Part shown: one piece after another, positions 36,004-44,574 of the stretch
How the letters are laid out: the number at the start of each line of letters is the position of its first letter
How positions within the stretch are numbered: the stretch's first letter is position 1
Assembly (NCBI GenBank): GCA_030028905.1
Contig: JALDYZ010000002.1
Location: 248,001 to 312,000, forward strand
Direction of reading: 5' to 3'
Length of the DNA stretch: 64,000 bases
DNA from: Ferirhizobium litorale
Lineage (GTDB): Bacteria; Pseudomonadota; Alphaproteobacteria; Rhizobiales; Rhizobiaceae
Position numbers and translations under genes: made by a program
The notes under the pieces: model-generated
Told to the model about the DNA's origin: nothing
The model's input: the letters and a program-made list of their open reading frames with translations, nothing else
Databases searched by the model: none

Positions 36004-36530
36004 CGGTTTGTCCCTGTTCTGTCGTTTGTGTTCTTGTTGTCCCTGTTTTTCCCGGCATCCGGGCTTCGACCCTCAACGACCGGCCATCTTCGTGTCCTGG
36101 TCCTTGCAGTCCGGCGGATTTGCTCCGCTCGTTTGATGGGTTAACTATGCCAAACGGCCTTCAACAGGCGCTTAAAATGCATGATTAATTTGAGACAAAC
36201 AAAGTCCAAACGCTTGGTAAACTTGGGTTTTTGTTAAACATCGCATGCCTTGCAAATTAAGGATTTTGGGTCGCCTTTTACGAAAAATTCAGATCTCGAT
36301 CGAAACCCTTTGCTAACCACGATTTCATCGGCATATCCGAACTGTCCCGACGTGCGGCACTCGAAACAACCATATTCGACGGTGGATTCCGCGAATGCGG
36401 CGTATTTACCTTTACGTGCCGGTAAGATAATTTTCTCTCGAAGGGAGGCGCGCGTCGCGCCTTGCGAACAGACGGGCAGCCAAGCCAAAGGGCAACCCGC
36501 CAATCGAGACATCTGGGAGGATGACAGGCA
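36004..36530. other. AT-rich intergenic region between the Sel1 and DUF2147 genes
   Basis: This 527-base gap has clearly lower GC than its surroundings, especially 36160-36450. It carries the promoters of the two flanking divergent genes and a possible small minus-strand gene described separately. No tRNA, repeat or transposon trace is visible in the rest. Confidence 0.5.
36234..36512 (-). CDS. Possible small CxxC/CxxC protein
   Basis: The minus strand is open through this AT-rich gap. Its last 60 codons read like a conserved small protein: STVEYGCFECRTSGQFGY, ADEIVVSKGFRSRSEFFV, then KGDPKSLICKACDV and a stop. Two Cys pairs, CFEC and CKAC about 37 residues apart, suggest a zinc ribbon. The start is uncertain: the ATG used here gives 92 residues but has no ribosome site, and the frame stays open further upstream, antisense to the DUF2147 gene. 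It could also be a remnant. Low confidence. Confidence 0.35.
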   Translation of the reverse strand: MSRLAGCPLAWLPVCSQGATRASLREKIILPARKGKYAAFAESTVEYGCFECRTSGQFGYADEIVVSKGFRSRSEFFVKGDPKSLICKACDV

Positions 36531-36866
36531 ATGAAAACGATGATACTGGCGGCGGCACTGGCACTGGCGGCGTTTTCCGCCCATGCGGGCGAGCCGATCG
36601 AGGGCGACTGGAAGACCGCGAGCGGCGAAACCGCGGCGATCGCGCCCTGCGGCGGTAGCTACTGCATCACATTGAAGACCGGCAAGTTCAGCGGCAAGCA
36701 GATCGGCAAGCTTGCGGGGACCGACGGCTCCTATTCGGGGGAAATCACCGATCCCGCCGAGGACAAGACCTATAGCGGCTCGGGGACCGTCTCGGGCAAC
36801 GCCCTCAAGATGAAGGGGTGCGTCCTCAAGATCCTGTGCAAGTCGCAGACCTGGACACGGCTCTAG
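36531..36866 (+). CDS. DUF2147-type secreted protein
   Basis: A 111-residue protein with a classical signal peptide, MKTMILAAALALAAFSAHA, cleaved before GEPIEG. The mature part has the DUF2147 pattern IEGDWKTASGETAAIAPCG, GSYCITLKTGKFSG, DPAEDKTYSG and ALKMKGCVLKILCKSQTWTR. Four cysteines in the mature region (PCG, YCI, GCV, LCK) could form two disulfides. It is periplasmic, probably an immunoglobulin- or lipocalin-like small fold of unknown role. The full DUF2147 domain is slightly longer in relatives. Confidence 0.8.
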   Translation: MKTMILAAALALAAFSAHAGEPIEGDWKTASGETAAIAPCGGSYCITLKTGKFSGKQIGKLAGTDGSYSGEITDPAEDKTYSGSGTVSGNALKMKGCVLKILCKSQTWTRL

Positions 36867-36884
36867 CCGGGAACAGCCCCCTGG

Positions 36885-36905
36885 TCCGGCGGGATTGCCG
36901 CCGGA
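36885..36905 (+). terminator. Hairpin after the DUF2147 gene
   Basis: A perfect 8-bp stem TCCGGCGG/CCGCCGGA with loop GATTG lies 18 bases after the stop codon. There is no T-run, so it may stabilise the mRNA or assist termination rather than act as a full intrinsic terminator. Confidence 0.5.
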
Positions 36906-37046
36906 TCGACCTGGATTGCCCGAGGCGAATCTTCCGCGCACGACCAAAGCTGAACGAACGATGAATGGCTGACTCAGCGGCGGTTCAGACAAATTGTGTC
37001 AAAAACCGAGCATCAAAGTGACGTCATCTCTCTCGGGGGATATGCA

Positions 37047-37214
37047 ATGACAATCCTGGCACGCCGCTTCACCATCATCAGCCTCGCCGCGGCAGTGTTC
37101 GCCGTTGCCTTCTCCATGGTGATCCAGCACGCAGCGGATCGCCCGCAGCGCTTCCATGTCGGTTCGACCGCCCCCTGCTATCATCCCGCCAGCAGCTGCG
37201 TCACCGCCCTATAA
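37047..37214 (+). CDS. Small exported or membrane-anchored protein
   Basis: A 55-residue product, MTILARRFTIISLAAAVFAV then AFSMVIQHAADRPQRFHVGS and TAPCYHPASSCVTAL. The hydrophobic N-terminus is a signal peptide or anchor, and the short tail has two cysteines. The ATG follows CGGGGGAT, a usable ribosome site. An in-frame extension to 36996 lacks one. Function unknown. Confidence 0.5.
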   Translation: MTILARRFTIISLAAAVFAVAFSMVIQHAADRPQRFHVGSTAPCYHPASSCVTAL

Positions 37215-37314
37215 CATCGATGCATCGCAATGCGGCTCCAGTATTGCCTCGACCGGGGGCAGATTGCCCGGGACGCAACCGCGTTGTGCACAGACAAATG
37301 CGGCGGGTGGTCGT

Positions 37315-37342
37315 TTGCTTGTCAAGGACATCCATCTATAAT
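37315..37342 (+). promoter_or_regulatory. Consensus-like promoter placing the amn start at +1
   Basis: TTGCTT (37315-37320), a 16-base spacer and a perfect TATAAT (37337-37342) lie immediately upstream of the AMP nucleosidase ATG at 37348. Transcription would start on or next to that ATG, giving a leaderless mRNA. No ribosome binding site is present before the ATG, consistent with this. Confidence 0.6.
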
Positions 37343-37347
37343 GGGCC

Positions 37348-38850
37348 ATGAACAATCGAATCTCTTCACTGGCACCCCTTCCTTTCATTTCACCGGAGTC
37401 TTTCACGCCCCGGAGTTTCGATGACCCGGTCAAGGCGGTCGATGCGCTGACCGAACTGTACGATCGCAATACCGCTTTCCTCACCAGTTCATTTTCGGCC
37501 CTTTCCAAGGGAGCCCCTATCCAGGGACGTTACCGCGCCTGTTACCCGCAGGTCACCATCGAGACCACCAGCTTCGGCCATGTGGATTCGCGCCTGTCCT
37601 TCGGGCATGTGACCGCCCCCGGCATCTACACGACGACGATCACCCGCCCGCAACTGTTCCGCCACTATCTCAAGGAACAGCTCGGCCACCTGATCCGCAG
37701 CCACGGCGTACCGATCCTGATTTCCGAATCGGCAACGCCCATCCCGCTTCACTTTGCCTTTGGCGAAGGCGCGCATGTCGAGGCCTCCGCATCGGCGCTC
37801 GTGGACATTCCGCTGCGCGATATCTTCGACGCGCCGGATCTGACCACCACCGACGACGAGATCGCCAATGGCGAATACGAGCCGGCACCGGGCGAGCCCC
37901 TGCCGCTTGCACCGTTCACGGCGCAGCGCATCGACTATTCGCTGGCGCGCCTCAGCCACTACACGGCAACCGGCGCCAATCATTTCCAGAATTTCGTGCT
38001 GTTCACCAACTACCAGTTCTACATCGACGAGTTCTGCGCCTGGGCGCGCGACCTGATGGCGAGCGGCGGTGGCGGATATACGGCCTTTGTCGAACCCGGC
38101 AACATCATGACGATGGCCGGCTCCGACCGCCCGGAGGCCAATGGCGCATCGCTGCGACTACCGCAGATGCCGGCCTATCACCTGAAGAAAAAAGGCCATG
38201 CCGGGATCACCATGGTCAACATCGGCGTCGGCCCCTCGAATGCCAAGACGATCACCGACCATATCGCCGTGTTGCGTCCGCATGCGTGGCTGATGCTCGG
38301 GCACTGCGCCGGACTGCGCAACAGCCAGCGGCTCGGCGACTATGTGCTTGCCCATGCCTATATGCGCGAGGACCATGTCCTCGACGACGACCTGCCCGTC
38401 TGGGTGCCGATCCCGGCGCTGGCCGAGGTCCAAGTGGCGCTCGAGGATGCGGTCGCCGAGATCACCGGCTACGAGGGCTTCGAGCTGAAGCGGATCATGC
38501 GCACCGGCACCGTCGCCACCATCGACAATCGCAACTGGGAACTCCGCGACCAGCGCGGCCCGGTCAAGAGACTGTCGCAGGCACGCGCCATCGCGCTCGA
38601 CATGGAAAGTGCAACCATCGCCGCCAACGGCTTCCGCTTCCGCGTGCCCTACGGCACGCTGCTGTGCGTTTCAGACAAGCCGCTGCATGGCGAGCTGAAA
38701 TTGCCCGGCATGGCGACCGCCTTCTACCGCACGCAGGTCAGCCAGCACCTGCAGATCGGCATAAGGGCGATCCAGAAGCTTGCCGCCATGCCGCCGGAAA
38801 AGCTGCATTCGCGCAAGCTTCGGAGCTTCTTCGAGACGGCTTTCCAGTAG
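37348..38850 (+). CDS. amn: AMP nucleosidase
   Basis: A 500-residue enzyme that hydrolyses AMP to adenine and ribose 5-phosphate. The N-terminal domain carries RYRACYPQVTIETTSFG and LSFGHVTAPGIYTTTITRP, and the middle has LARLSHYTATGANHFQNFVLF. The nucleosidase core follows: ITMVNIGVGPSNAKTITDHI, LRPHAWLMLGHCAGLRNSQ, GDYVLAHAYMREDHVLDDDLP and ALDMESATIAANGFRFRVPYGTLLCVSDKPLHG, given in parts. Length is typical. The start codon lacks a ribosome site and lies six bases after a TATAAT, suggesting leaderless translation. It is convergent with the flippase-like gene. Confidence 0.95.
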   Translation: MNNRISSLAPLPFISPESFTPRSFDDPVKAVDALTELYDRNTAFLTSSFSALSKGAPIQGRYRACYPQVTIETTSFGHVDSRLSFGHVTAPGIYTTTITRPQLFRHYLKEQLGHLIRSHGVPILISESATPIPLHFAFGEGAHVEASASALVDIPLRDIFDAPDLTTTDDEIANGEYEPAPGEPLPLAPFTAQRIDYSLARLSHYTATGANHFQNFVLFTNYQFYIDEFCAWARDLMASGGGGYTAFVEPGNIMTMAGSDRPEANGASLRLPQMPAYHLKKKGHAGITMVNIGVGPSNAKTITDHIAVLRPHAWLMLGHCAGLRNSQRLGDYVLAHAYMREDHVLDDDLPVWVPIPALAEVQVALEDAVAEITGYEGFELKRIMRTGTVATIDNRNWELRDQRGPVKRLSQARAIALDMESATIAANGFRFRVPYGTLLCVSDKPLHGELKLPGMATAFYRTQVSQHLQIGIRAIQKLAAMPPEKLHSRKLRSFFETAFQ

Positions 38851-38877
38851 AGATCGGCCGAGCGGAAGGTAGCGAAA

Positions 38878-39837
38878 TCACCGCCCTTTCCTCGCCAGCA
38901 GCAGCGACAGCAACGTACCGGTAATCGCCGAGGCGACGATCAGCAGGTGGGCGTTGATGCTCGCCTGAGCAAGGCTGGACAAAGCCTGCCGGTCCGCCGG
39001 CGCGCCGAAGGCAAGAGCCCCTGCGGTGATCCCCGCGGGGTAGGTGCCGACCCCACCCGGCGCATGGAACGGTAGTACCGAAGAGAGTTCGCCGCCGAGC
39101 GCGCCGCCGAAGGCGGCACCGAGCGGAGAAACACCCATGAGGGCGAGCGCCCAGGCTAGCACCAGAACCTTCGTGCCCCAATTGAGGAGCGTCATCAGCC
39201 AGGCTCGCGTGAAGGCGCCATAGCCGAACGGCATGCCTGCCTCGAGCTCGTGAACGATCCCCCCGATCTTTTTCGGCGCATGCTTCCTGGCGATCGCCAG
39301 CACCGGCCGCTTGAGGGCGAAGAAGGCGAGCGGCGACACGAGAAATAGCCCCCAGACGAGCCAGGCCACCGCGGTGTTGTCCCTTTCGATCACCAGCCCG
39401 ATGCCGGCGGCGGCGAGCAAGGCGTGCAGATCGAGGAGCCGCATCACCAGAAGTGCGGATGTCGCGCGGGCGAGATGCACCGAAAACTCCGAACGCATCA
39501 ATATGGGAAAGCTGGTTTCACCTGCGCGCAGCGGCAGCATGATATTGAGCAGGTTGTGCACCTGGGTCAGCCGGAACAACTGCAGGAACCGTCCCGACGT
39601 CTCGCGGGGGAAGTAGTCGTAGATCCGGTAGCATCGGACGAAATATGTTGAGGTCAAAAGCGCCAGTGCGGCAAGTCCAGGCCCCGGCCCGATATCGGCC
39701 CACTGCTTGATGATCGTGTTCCAACCCCAGCCCCATTGGACGAAAGCGGCGTAGGCCAGCAGGCAGGCAACCGTCAGCAGGGTCATGCGGTTGCGGATAA
39801 GCCAGGAACGTTGTCTGGAATCCGGCGTGGAAGTCAT
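38878..39837 (-). CDS. LPG-synthase-TM/flippase-like membrane protein (RgtF-like)
   Basis: A 319-residue polytopic membrane protein of the lysylphosphatidylglycerol synthase transmembrane (UPF0104) family, with about eight helices. Family pieces include RCYRIYDYFP, LLNIMLPLRAGETSFPILM, and GGALGGELSSVLPFHAPGGVGTYPAG. There is no catalytic synthetase domain. It is divergent from a polyprenyl-phosphate glycosyltransferase and beside two GT39 transferases. The same gene company is recalled for rgtF next to rgtE/A/B in Rhizobium leguminosarum, where these genes serve galacturonic acid addition to lipopolysaccharide. It may help flip or present the lipid-linked sugar. The ATG start leaves 96 bases for a shared promoter. 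Confidence 0.75.
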   Translation of the reverse strand: MTSTPDSRQRSWLIRNRMTLLTVACLLAYAAFVQWGWGWNTIIKQWADIGPGPGLAALALLTSTYFVRCYRIYDYFPRETSGRFLQLFRLTQVHNLLNIMLPLRAGETSFPILMRSEFSVHLARATSALLVMRLLDLHALLAAAGIGLVIERDNTAVAWLVWGLFLVSPLAFFALKRPVLAIARKHAPKKIGGIVHELEAGMPFGYGAFTRAWLMTLLNWGTKVLVLAWALALMGVSPLGAAFGGALGGELSSVLPFHAPGGVGTYPAGITAGALAFGAPADRQALSSLAQASINAHLLIVASAITGTLLSLLLARKGR

Positions 39838-39933
39838 ATAGTGAGATGTCTCATCGGTTGGCTGCGGCTCACCGTGGTTAGCACGAGAAGCGGTGGCAGA
39901 GAACCACTGTTCAAGGGTTTGGAAGGCGAAGAA

Positions 39934-40941
39934 TTGGCACAGATCCCGGACATCCTACAGGCAAGCATCGCAGCCGGATCCATCGAACTGTCGCTGGTCG
40001 TTCCCGTCTTCAACGAAGAGGAAAGCGTCGGCCTGCTTATCGACCGCATCTGCGAGGCGATGGATGGCTACGAAAAATCATGGGAACTGATCCTCGTCGA
40101 CGACGGGAGCACGGATCGCACCCTGCCCAACGCCCGCAAGTATCTCGACCGCCCGGGCCTCGAGCTCATCGTCGTCGAGTTGCAACGCAATTTCGGCCAG
40201 ACGGCGGCGATGCAGGCCGGGATCGACATGGCGAGCGGCCGCCTGATCGCGACACTCGACGGCGACCTCCAGAACGATCCGCGCGACATTCGCGCCATGG
40301 CCGCCGCGCTCGACGAGCGGCAGCTCGATCTTCTGGTCGGCTGGCGCAAGGACCGCAAGGACGACCTTCTCCTGCGCAAGATCCCCTCGTGGTGCGCCAA
40401 TGCGCTGATCGGCCGGATCACCGGCGTCAAGCTGCACGACTACGGCTGCAGCCTGAAGATCTACCGCAGTTCGATCATCAAGCAGGTCAAGCTGATGGGC
40501 GAAATGCACCGCTTCATCCCGGCCTGGGTGGCCGGCGTCGTTCCGAGTTCGCGAATCGGCGAGATGGTCGTCACGCACCATCCGCGCGCGCATGGCGCGT
40601 CGAAATACGGGATTTCGCGCACCTTCCGCGTCATTCTCGACCTGCTCTCGGTGCTGTTCTTCATGCGATACAAGGCGCGGCCCGGCCACTTCTTCGGCTC
40701 GATCGGTCTCGGCACCGGTGCGCTCAGCGCCCTCATCCTTGCCTATCTCTTCATCGACAAGTTCATGTTCGGCAATGACATCGGCGCCAGGCCGGCACTG
40801 ATCGTCGGCGTCATGCTGTTCCTGTCTTCGGTGCAGCTCATCACCACCGGCATCCTGTCCGAGATGATCGCTCGCACCTATTACCGCGACGACGAGACGC
40901 CCAACTATATCGTCCGCGAGACTTTCCGACCAAAGGGGTGA
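39934..40941 (+). CDS. Polyprenyl-phosphate glycosyltransferase, DPM1/ArnC/RgtE type
   Basis: A GT2-family membrane enzyme that would make a dodecaprenyl-phosphate sugar donor from a UDP-sugar. It has LSLVVPVFNEEESVGLLIDR, LILVDDGSTDRTL, the metal-binding LDGDLQNDPRDI, LVGWRKDRKDDLLLRKIPS and KYGISRTFRVILDL, with two C-terminal helices. The frame has no ATG before these motifs; I chose TTG with GGAAGG eight bases upstream (335 residues). GTG codons at 39841 and 39874 are alternatives, but the first leaves three bases to the divergent start. The next gene begins one base after the stop. Confidence 0.85.
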   Translation: MAQIPDILQASIAAGSIELSLVVPVFNEEESVGLLIDRICEAMDGYEKSWELILVDDGSTDRTLPNARKYLDRPGLELIVVELQRNFGQTAAMQAGIDMASGRLIATLDGDLQNDPRDIRAMAAALDERQLDLLVGWRKDRKDDLLLRKIPSWCANALIGRITGVKLHDYGCSLKIYRSSIIKQVKLMGEMHRFIPAWVAGVVPSSRIGEMVVTHHPRAHGASKYGISRTFRVILDLLSVLFFMRYKARPGHFFGSIGLGTGALSALILAYLFIDKFMFGNDIGARPALIVGVMLFLSSVQLITTGILSEMIARTYYRDDETPNYIVRETFRPKG

Positions 40942-40942
40942 G

Positions 40943-42457
40943 ATGACGGGCTTTCCGAGAGGGGGGCCAGGCGCGGCCCTCATGCTCCTGGCGGTGTATT
41001 TCGTGGTGCAGGTGCTGTTGCGCCTGTGGCTGCCGCATGCCCTGGAGCTCGACGAAGCCGAGCAGATTTTCTATTCGCAGTGGCTGCTGCCTGGCTACGG
41101 TCCGCAACCTCCGCTCTACAACTGGCTGCAGATGGCAATGTTCGCGTTCACCGGTCCAACGCTGGTGGGCCTTGCAGTGTTGAAGAACGCGATGTTGTTC
41201 TCCTGCTACGTCTTTCTCGCACTCGCCGCCACACAGACGCTGAAGGACACCAGGATGCAGGCGGTTTCCGTGCTTGCACTGCTGACCCTGCCGCAGGTCT
41301 CCTTCATAGCGCAACAGGACCTGACCCATACGGTCGCGTTGCTTGCTACGAGCGCGATGTTCATCTACGCCCTGTTCCTGACGATCCGCACCGGCAACGC
41401 GGCAGCCTATGCGCTCGTCGGGCTCGCGACCGGGCTTGGCTTCCTGGCCAAATACAATTTCGTACTATTGCCGGTCGCTGCCTTTCTCGCTCTCGCGATG
41501 GACAAGCGGTTCCGCGACAGAATCGTCGACCGGCGCATCTTCATCGCATTTGCGATCGCGGGTGTCGTAGCGTTGCCGCACGGCCTGTGGCTCATCGACA
41601 ATCTCGGCGCCGCCACGACCGACACGCTGGGCAAGATGGCGGCCAACCAGGCTTCCGGTCGCCTCAGCGCGATGCTGACCGGACTCGGATCGCTGGCGGT
41701 TGCGATCGTTGCATCTTCAGCGCTCACCATGGCCATCTTCGCCGGCGTGCTTGGCAAGCAAACGATCACGGCCCTTCGTGCGCAGACGCCGCTGACAAAG
41801 ATGATCGAGCGCATGTTCATGATCATCCTGATCGGATTGATCGTCATTATCGTAGCCACCGGGACCACGAAAATCAGGGAGAGATGGCTGGACCCGTTCC
41901 TCCTGATCCTGCCGCTCTATCTGTGCCTCAAGATCGAGGCGGCAGGCCTGGTGGAAGTGGTGACGCGAAAGCGCCTGTTCCCTATTGCGGCGGCCATCCT
42001 TGTCGTCGTCCCTTCGATCCTGCTAGCTCGTGTGGTTGCGGCACCGATCATCGGAAAATACACAAAGCTCAACCTGCCTTTCGACTCGGTCATGCCCAAG
42101 CTTCTGGCCACATTTCCATCCAGTCCGGGCGTCATCATTGCCAACCATACGCATCTCGCCGGCAATTTACGGCTCGCCGTACCGGACGTTCCGGTACTTT
42201 CTACCGAGGCCGCGGCATTCGACCTGCCGTTCGACTGGTCGCAGGACCGTCCGGCGCTGCTGATCTGGCGCGTGGGCCGCAGCGCGGATGGCTCGATGCC
42301 AGACGATCTGGATCAATGGTTGCGAAGCCGGCAGGACATGCGCGACGCCACGGTTGCACCGGGCAAGGTGACGATGCCCTATCATTATGGCCGGGACGGC
42401 GACGCCTATGAGTTCGGCTATGCCTGGGTCTATCCGCCGAACGGACCAACCTCTTGA
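40943..42457 (+). CDS. ArnT/GT39-type lipid-linked sugar transferase 1 (RgtA/B-like)
   Basis: A 504-residue multi-helix membrane protein of the PMT/GT39 family that moves a sugar from a polyprenyl carrier to an acceptor at the periplasmic face. The catalytic-loop pattern is LELDEAEQIFYSQWL, then YGPQPPLYNWLQM, QDLTHTVALLATS and GFLAKYNFVLLPVAAFL. The C-terminus is YEFGYAWVYPPNG. It is co-transcribed with the ArnC/RgtE-type gene and followed by a clear paralogue. In rhizobia this arrangement adds galacturonic acid to the lipopolysaccharide Kdo core; the acceptor here is inferred from that. Confidence 0.85.
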   Translation: MTGFPRGGPGAALMLLAVYFVVQVLLRLWLPHALELDEAEQIFYSQWLLPGYGPQPPLYNWLQMAMFAFTGPTLVGLAVLKNAMLFSCYVFLALAATQTLKDTRMQAVSVLALLTLPQVSFIAQQDLTHTVALLATSAMFIYALFLTIRTGNAAAYALVGLATGLGFLAKYNFVLLPVAAFLALAMDKRFRDRIVDRRIFIAFAIAGVVALPHGLWLIDNLGAATTDTLGKMAANQASGRLSAMLTGLGSLAVAIVASSALTMAIFAGVLGKQTITALRAQTPLTKMIERMFMIILIGLIVIIVATGTTKIRERWLDPFLLILPLYLCLKIEAAGLVEVVTRKRLFPIAAAILVVVPSILLARVVAAPIIGKYTKLNLPFDSVMPKLLATFPSSPGVIIANHTHLAGNLRLAVPDVPVLSTEAAAFDLPFDWSQDRPALLIWRVGRSADGSMPDDLDQWLRSRQDMRDATVAPGKVTMPYHYGRDGDAYEFGYAWVYPPNGPTS

Positions 42458-42584
42458 CGCAGCGGCTATCCTCCGTGCAACAAGCGATCATCGGTGTTCT
42501 GTTCGCAACGACAGCTCACTCCAACTCTTGCAACGCCACGATTCCAGACCAGATTGTTGGCGTGTTTCCGACCCAAGGAATGAA

Positions 42585-44087
42585 ATGGCGGGCTTGTTGA
42601 AAAAGGTTCCAGAGACCGTTCTCGTGCTTCTGGCCGGATACTTCCTTTTGAACATCGTGGTGCGGCTCGCCATGCCGACCTCGCTCGAGCTCGACGAGGC
42701 CCAGCAGGCACTGCTGTCGCAATGGCTGGCTGCCGGATACGATCCGCAACCGCCCTTCTACAACTGGGTCCAGTACTATGTCGTGGCGCTCCTCGGCCCT
42801 TCGGTCTTCGCGCTGAGCCTGCTCAAGAACGCACTCCTTTTCCTTTCCTATGCTGCCTACTTTCTTGCCGCGCGTACCGTGCTCAAGAATCGCGATCTTG
42901 CCATCATCGCCACGCTTGGCCTGCTGACCATCCCGCAGATCGCCTTCGAGGCACAGCGCGATCTCAGTCACACCGTCGCGGTGATTTTCGCGGCGACCTT
43001 GTTCCTCTACGGCTTCTTCCGGACGCTTGCGGCTCCGACCGCATTTTCCTACCTGCTGACCGGCGCCGCCATCGGCATCGGCATGATCTCGAAGTACAAT
43101 TTCGCGTTGCTGCCGGCTGCAGCCCTCATCGCAATCCTGCCGGATCGGGAGATGCGGTCGCGTCTCCTTGACTGGCGCATCCTGCTGACGGCGGCGGTGG
43201 CACTCGTCATTGTTGCCCCGCATGCGCTCTGGCTGGTGGACCACCTCGACCTCGCATCGAAGCGGACGATGGAAAAACTCACTGAAGAGGGCGGCAGCCG
43301 ACTGGCCCAGATAACGACCGGAGTGATGTCGCTTTTGGTCGCGGTCATCGGATTCGGCGCGCTCACAGTCGTGTTGTTCGCAGTCGCCTTCGGGAAGCAA
43401 CTGTTCGCCTCGCTCAAGGCGGGAAACCGCTGGACGGTTTTGATCGAGCGCATCTTCCTCGTCTTCGTGGCGGCACTGGTGCTGCTCATTCTCTTTGCCG
43501 GCGCTTCGCACATCAAGGATCGTTGGCTGACGCCGCTTCTGCTCATCCTACCGCTTTATCTCTGCCTGAAGATCGAGGCGGCCGGGGGTATCAAGGAGAC
43601 GGCCCTGCGCCGCTTCCTGCCGATCCCCCTCGCCATCATGGTGCTGATCCCGACCGTTCTCGCCGGTCGGGTCGTTTCGGCGGGTTGGGTCGGAGACTAC
43701 GAGAAGCTCAATGTTCCCTACCAGGCGTTTGCGGATGAGGTCGTCGGGAAGAACCCGGTACAGCCCGCCGCGATCATCGCCGCCGACCAGCACCTTGCCG
43801 GCAACCTTCGCTCGCAGCTTCCCGGAATCCCGGTCCTGACCCCGATCTATCCGGATTTCCGGCCGAGCGTCGAATGGAGCGACAAGGCACCACTGCTGCT
43901 CGTCTGGCGCAATTTTGGAAAGGCCAATGCTCCGATGCCGCCGGCGCTTGCCAAGGAAATCGCCAGACGCGACGGCGCCGCCGTCGGGGCTCTCGAAGTC
44001 AAGGAAATCGCCCTGCCCTATATCTATGGCAGCGGTCAGGACACATACAGCTTCGCCTATGCCTGGGTGTACCCGCCGCAAAAGTAG
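42585..44087 (+). CDS. ArnT/GT39-type lipid-linked sugar transferase 2 (RgtA/B-like)
   Basis: A 500-residue paralogue of the preceding gene, with matching segments in the same order: LELDEAQQALLSQWL, YDPQPPFYNWVQYY, QRDLSHTVAVIFAATL, GMISKYNFALLPAAAL and the ending YSFAYAWVYPPQK. The start is the ATG after AAGGAA, since an upstream frame overlapping gene 1 lacks a ribosome site. The two genes are tandem duplicates that have diverged enough to act on different acceptor positions, as RgtA and RgtB do on the two sites of the Kdo residue. They are separated by 127 bases. Confidence 0.85.
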   Translation: MAGLLKKVPETVLVLLAGYFLLNIVVRLAMPTSLELDEAQQALLSQWLAAGYDPQPPFYNWVQYYVVALLGPSVFALSLLKNALLFLSYAAYFLAARTVLKNRDLAIIATLGLLTIPQIAFEAQRDLSHTVAVIFAATLFLYGFFRTLAAPTAFSYLLTGAAIGIGMISKYNFALLPAAALIAILPDREMRSRLLDWRILLTAAVALVIVAPHALWLVDHLDLASKRTMEKLTEEGGSRLAQITTGVMSLLVAVIGFGALTVVLFAVAFGKQLFASLKAGNRWTVLIERIFLVFVAALVLLILFAGASHIKDRWLTPLLLILPLYLCLKIEAAGGIKETALRRFLPIPLAIMVLIPTVLAGRVVSAGWVGDYEKLNVPYQAFADEVVGKNPVQPAAIIAADQHLAGNLRSQLPGIPVLTPIYPDFRPSVEWSDKAPLLLVWRNFGKANAPMPPALAKEIARRDGAAVGALEVKEIALPYIYGSGQDTYSFAYAWVYPPQK

Positions 44088-44096
44088 CGGCGAACA

Positions 44097-44567
44097 TCAG
44101 CCGAACTCGACCACCGGCTCGCAACCGATCGGGAAGCTGACGGAGTTTGCAATAAAGCATTTGTCGTGGGCGTCGTGGTGCAGGGCGATCGCCTTGTCCC
44201 GGTCGCCGCCCGCGGCAATCACGATATGCGGCTTGAGCACCATGCCGGAAAACCGGCCACCCTTGGCATCGGTGATCATCGTGCCTTCGGCGCGGTCGAC
44301 GTAGCTCAGGACCCGGATCCCGGCAACGGCGCACAGATGCAAGTACCAGAGTTTGTGGCAGGCCGAAACCGAGGCGACCAGCAGGTCCTCCGGGTTCCAG
44401 CGCGACGGATCGCCGAGGAATGCGGGGTCCGAAGACCCCGCTATGTCCGGTTTGCCGTCGACGTGGATGGTGTAGTCGCGGCCGTAGTCGCGATAGCCGG
44501 AGGTTCCCGTCCCGCGATTGCCGGTCCACTCGACGGTAACGTTGTAGCGATGCTCGTTGCCAGCCAT
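44097..44567 (-). CDS. OsmC-family protein
   Basis: A 156-residue cytoplasmic protein of the OsmC/Ohr superfamily, which reduces organic peroxides through a Cys pair. The first Cys region is LLVASVSACHKLWYLHLCA and the second is HHDAHDKCFIANSVSFPIG, close to family positions. It begins MAGNEHRYNVTVEWTGNRGTG. An extra cysteine (HLC) near the first is unusual. It converges with GT39 gene 2 and lies eight bases downstream of the aminotransferase gene on the same strand, so it may be co-transcribed and protect against peroxide made by amine oxidation. That link is inferred. Confidence 0.85.
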   Translation of the reverse strand: MAGNEHRYNVTVEWTGNRGTGTSGYRDYGRDYTIHVDGKPDIAGSSDPAFLGDPSRWNPEDLLVASVSACHKLWYLHLCAVAGIRVLSYVDRAEGTMITDAKGGRFSGMVLKPHIVIAAGGDRDKAIALHHDAHDKCFIANSVSFPIGCEPVVEFG

Positions 44568-44574
44568 GACGTCC

